This document shows, piece by piece, positions 62,428 to 64,000 of a stretch of 64,000 nucleotides of DNA. Location of the stretch: contig JAXBDG010000010.1 of NCBI GenBank assembly GCA_036320915.1, positions 1,798,001 through 1,862,000 of the forward strand, in the 5' to 3' direction. Numbering within the stretch: position 1 is the first letter of the stretch; every line of letters begins with the position of its first letter. The DNA comes from Linnemannia elongata (lineage: Eukaryota > Mortierellomycota > Mortierellomycetes > Mortierellales > Mortierellaceae). Position numbers and translations under genes: made by a program. Under the pieces are notes generated by a model. The model was not told the DNA's origin and made no database searches. It was given only the letters and a program-made list of their open reading frames with translations.

Positions 62428-63003
62428 CTAGAAGTGGACGTGATTGGATGTCTTGATAGGTAACGACTCTGGTGGTTCCCGATCCTACAACAAAATATAT
62501 GCATTTCACAAGGGATCAACAGCTCATACCTGATTAGTGTCACCAAAACTAAACCGATACTTCTTGAATGCCTACAACGCTAATAAGTATGTAAACAAGA
62601 AGATATACAGATGCTTCACCAATTCTTCAAAGTACCCAATCAACACCTGCCACTCGTTGCACTGAAAACAATGAAGTGGTTGTGTTGTGTTCAATGTCAG
62701 TTATTTGTGACTTACTCGCTGAAAAGAATGTTCTATGGCTGAATGTTTGTTGGCATGTTCGCCTCCAAAGCAATTATGCAATTCGCCAAGAAAAAGAGGA
62801 ACAATCGGCCATCTAACCAAACAATATTTCATAGCACAGACTAAGGTCGAAACAAAGTAAGCTTAGGGAAATAAAAAAAATTGAAGATAGCAAGGTGTAG
62901 ATAGCATCGACTCCACTTTTTGTTTACTGTCCGTGTCAAATGTGGTTAAGAAAGGAAAAGTGAGATCGGCTTACGGAATGTATGATTTTCCACTGTCAAT
63001 TAG
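62428..63003 (-). CDS. 3' end of an intron-dense gene, unknown function (partial)
   Basis: Five small exons in series: 63003-62975 (start uncertain), 62812-62716, 62661-62620, 62571-62530 and 62484-62428, ending in TAG. Donors are GTAAGC, GTAAGT, GTGAAG and GTATGA; acceptors TAG, CAG, TAG, TAG. The last three introns are only 54, 48 and 45 nt and fall between codons; all exons keep one frame. The peptide of about 89 residues reads (in parts) GKSYIPWPIVPLFLGELHNC, FGGEHANKHSAIEHSFQR, CNEWQVLIGYFEEL, AFKKYRFSFGDTNQ, DREPPESLPIKTSNHVHF. Its normal, non-repetitive composition supports real coding. I do not recognise the family. Upstream exons should lie beyond 63003, but I could not find them; the gene may continue past the window, or this may be a remnant. 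Confidence 0.6.
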
Positions 63004-63384
63004 CTATTTGTTTTTTTAAAGCGCCGCTCTGTTGGGTCAGTCCCTTTGCTGAATAAAATGTGCCCGTTAAAGAAAAAAAAGAAACAACGTGAGGAGATAG
63101 CGTAAGAGGCAACAAAAGAGGAGTGTATCAAAGCATCTCACTAAGGATGGATTCAAATAAAAAATAAAAAAAAACAGAATGGGGCCACAAAGAGAAAGTG
63201 TGTTTCTTTCTTGTAAGATTTCACCCAATCTACCCTTTTTCTTTCTTTCTTGGTTTGACGAGGACTTTTTTTTCTACATGAGTACTTGGGATCAAGATTA
63301 CCGGAAAACCTTCGAGACCCATTTCCAAAATCAGGTATTAGCTTTGATTTTCAGGCTTTCAGGTGCTAGTTGAAAGAACCCATA

Positions 63385-63424
<40 letters not shown>

Positions 63425-64000
63425 TTTGTTTGAATACCCAATGACAAACCGAATAACATCTGAAAGACCCGCCATCCTTCCTTTGAATTGCCAGCAGCCA
63501 GCATTTAGTAATAAATAACCCATACTGAAAGGAAGGGAGGAGGCAGTGGCCATCCTCGAGCATAAAATAGCACACAAACTTAAAGAACACAAGGTGATCG
63601 GGAGGCAAGTCATGCAATCAATCGTTTCATGGGTAATAGCCTTCAACAAGAAAAAAATCGCACGCTAGGGGACATAAAGAGTAAGAGAGTGACAAAGAGA
63701 AAGAGTGGGAGCTTCGGCTAGGCCATATAACTCCTTGCGCCCGTCAATGCGAGAAAGAGAAGAAATACATTACGGCCATAAACGAACACATCAAACGAAA
63801 CAAAAAACAAAAACATAACACAAAGAAATGATTAGCCTGCTCATTGAAAAACTGACTTGGCATGGGACAATGGCCATCCCCAACTTTTCAATTCAGTTGA
63901 TAGATTATGGGTTTGCACAAGAAGTGGGTATTGAATAGAACAGTGAGAGGATTGAAGGGCTGTACGAAATGAAGTACATGTGAATAGAGTTTTTGGTTTT
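63004..64000. other. Unassigned right end of window
   Basis: It should contain the upstream exons of the intron-dense gene if that gene is intact, but I found no exon I can support. It holds T35 at 63389-63423. ORFs at 63179 (plus) and 63359-63649 (minus) lack features and run into the homopolymer. Confidence 0.4.
63389..63423. repeat. Poly(T) homopolymer, 35 nt
   Basis: Uninterrupted T35, flanked on the left by CATACCTC and on the right by GTTTGTTTG. Confidence 0.9.

Noticed and set aside
63179..63373. Plus-strand ORF reading STWDQDYRKTFETHF before a GTATTAG
   Set aside because: Only a 20-nt gap to the next AG, too short for an intron; no further coding context.
63366..63649. Minus-strand ORFs next to T35 at the right end
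   Set aside because: They read into a Lys homopolymer from the poly(T) tract and show no splice link to the exons at 62.4-63.0 kb.

Overview
The window looks like nuclear DNA of a filamentous early-diverging fungus, most likely a mucoromycete or mortierellomycete (inference). The grounds are many spliceosomal introns (mostly 80-300 nt, GTAAGT/GTACGT donors, TAG/CAG acceptors), pyrimidine-rich leaders before start codons, proteins full of Gln/Ser/His homopolymers, and families typical of such fungi (F-box/LRR, F-box/ankyrin, CE4 chitin deacetylase, IVY1-like). I see no operons, tRNA, rRNA, CRISPR array or recognisable transposon.

Layout. 1-8.8 kb, minus strand: the 5' part of the splicing factor SF3A2/Prp11, then a three-exon gene for a ~2340-residue F-box plus ankyrin-like protein. 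10.4-11.8 kb, plus: a five-exon... more exactly four-exon short-chain dehydrogenase/reductase. 12.0-13.0 kb, minus: a secreted, probably GPI-anchored wall protein. 14.0-16.4 kb, minus: TFIIF alpha subunit (RAP74/Tfg1), six exons. 19.3-21.6 kb, plus: a single-exon coiled-coil protein ending in a Cys cluster. 21.6-29.2 kb: a 7.6-kb gene-poor stretch. 29.2-31.8 kb, plus: a four-finger C2H2 transcription factor. 33.1-35.9 kb, plus: a single-pass membrane kelch protein. 36.8-38.8 kb, plus: an F-box/LRR-like protein. 39.0-41.1 kb, minus: a membrane-anchored chitin deacetylase with a 964-nt intron. 43.7-59.6 kb, minus: five co-oriented genes: an IVY1/BAR-like protein, mitochondrial EF-G, mitochondrial enoyl-CoA hydratase, a large helical-repeat protein of unknown role, and a small Ser-rich protein. 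62.4-63.0 kb, minus: the 3' end of an intron-dense gene of unknown function made of exons too small to appear as long ORFs.

Shared themes. Gene expression (SF3A2, TFIIF alpha, mtEF-G, C2H2 factor), mitochondrial metabolism (mtEF-G next to enoyl-CoA hydratase), the cell surface (GPI protein, kelch protein, chitin deacetylase) and F-box proteins are all present, but nothing ties them into one pathway. Five gene starts have a CACGTG E-box within about 320 nt upstream. Exon models were built by hand by matching splice signals, reading frame and protein continuity; every complete model sums to a whole number of codons.

The most unusual points are the hidden intron-dense gene at the right end, a probable GC-AG intron with a 35-nt homopolymer inside the enoyl-CoA hydratase gene, two unrelated tandem repeats that share a 22-bp period, and nine A/T homopolymers of 24-38 nt. 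I found no convincing new multi-gene system.
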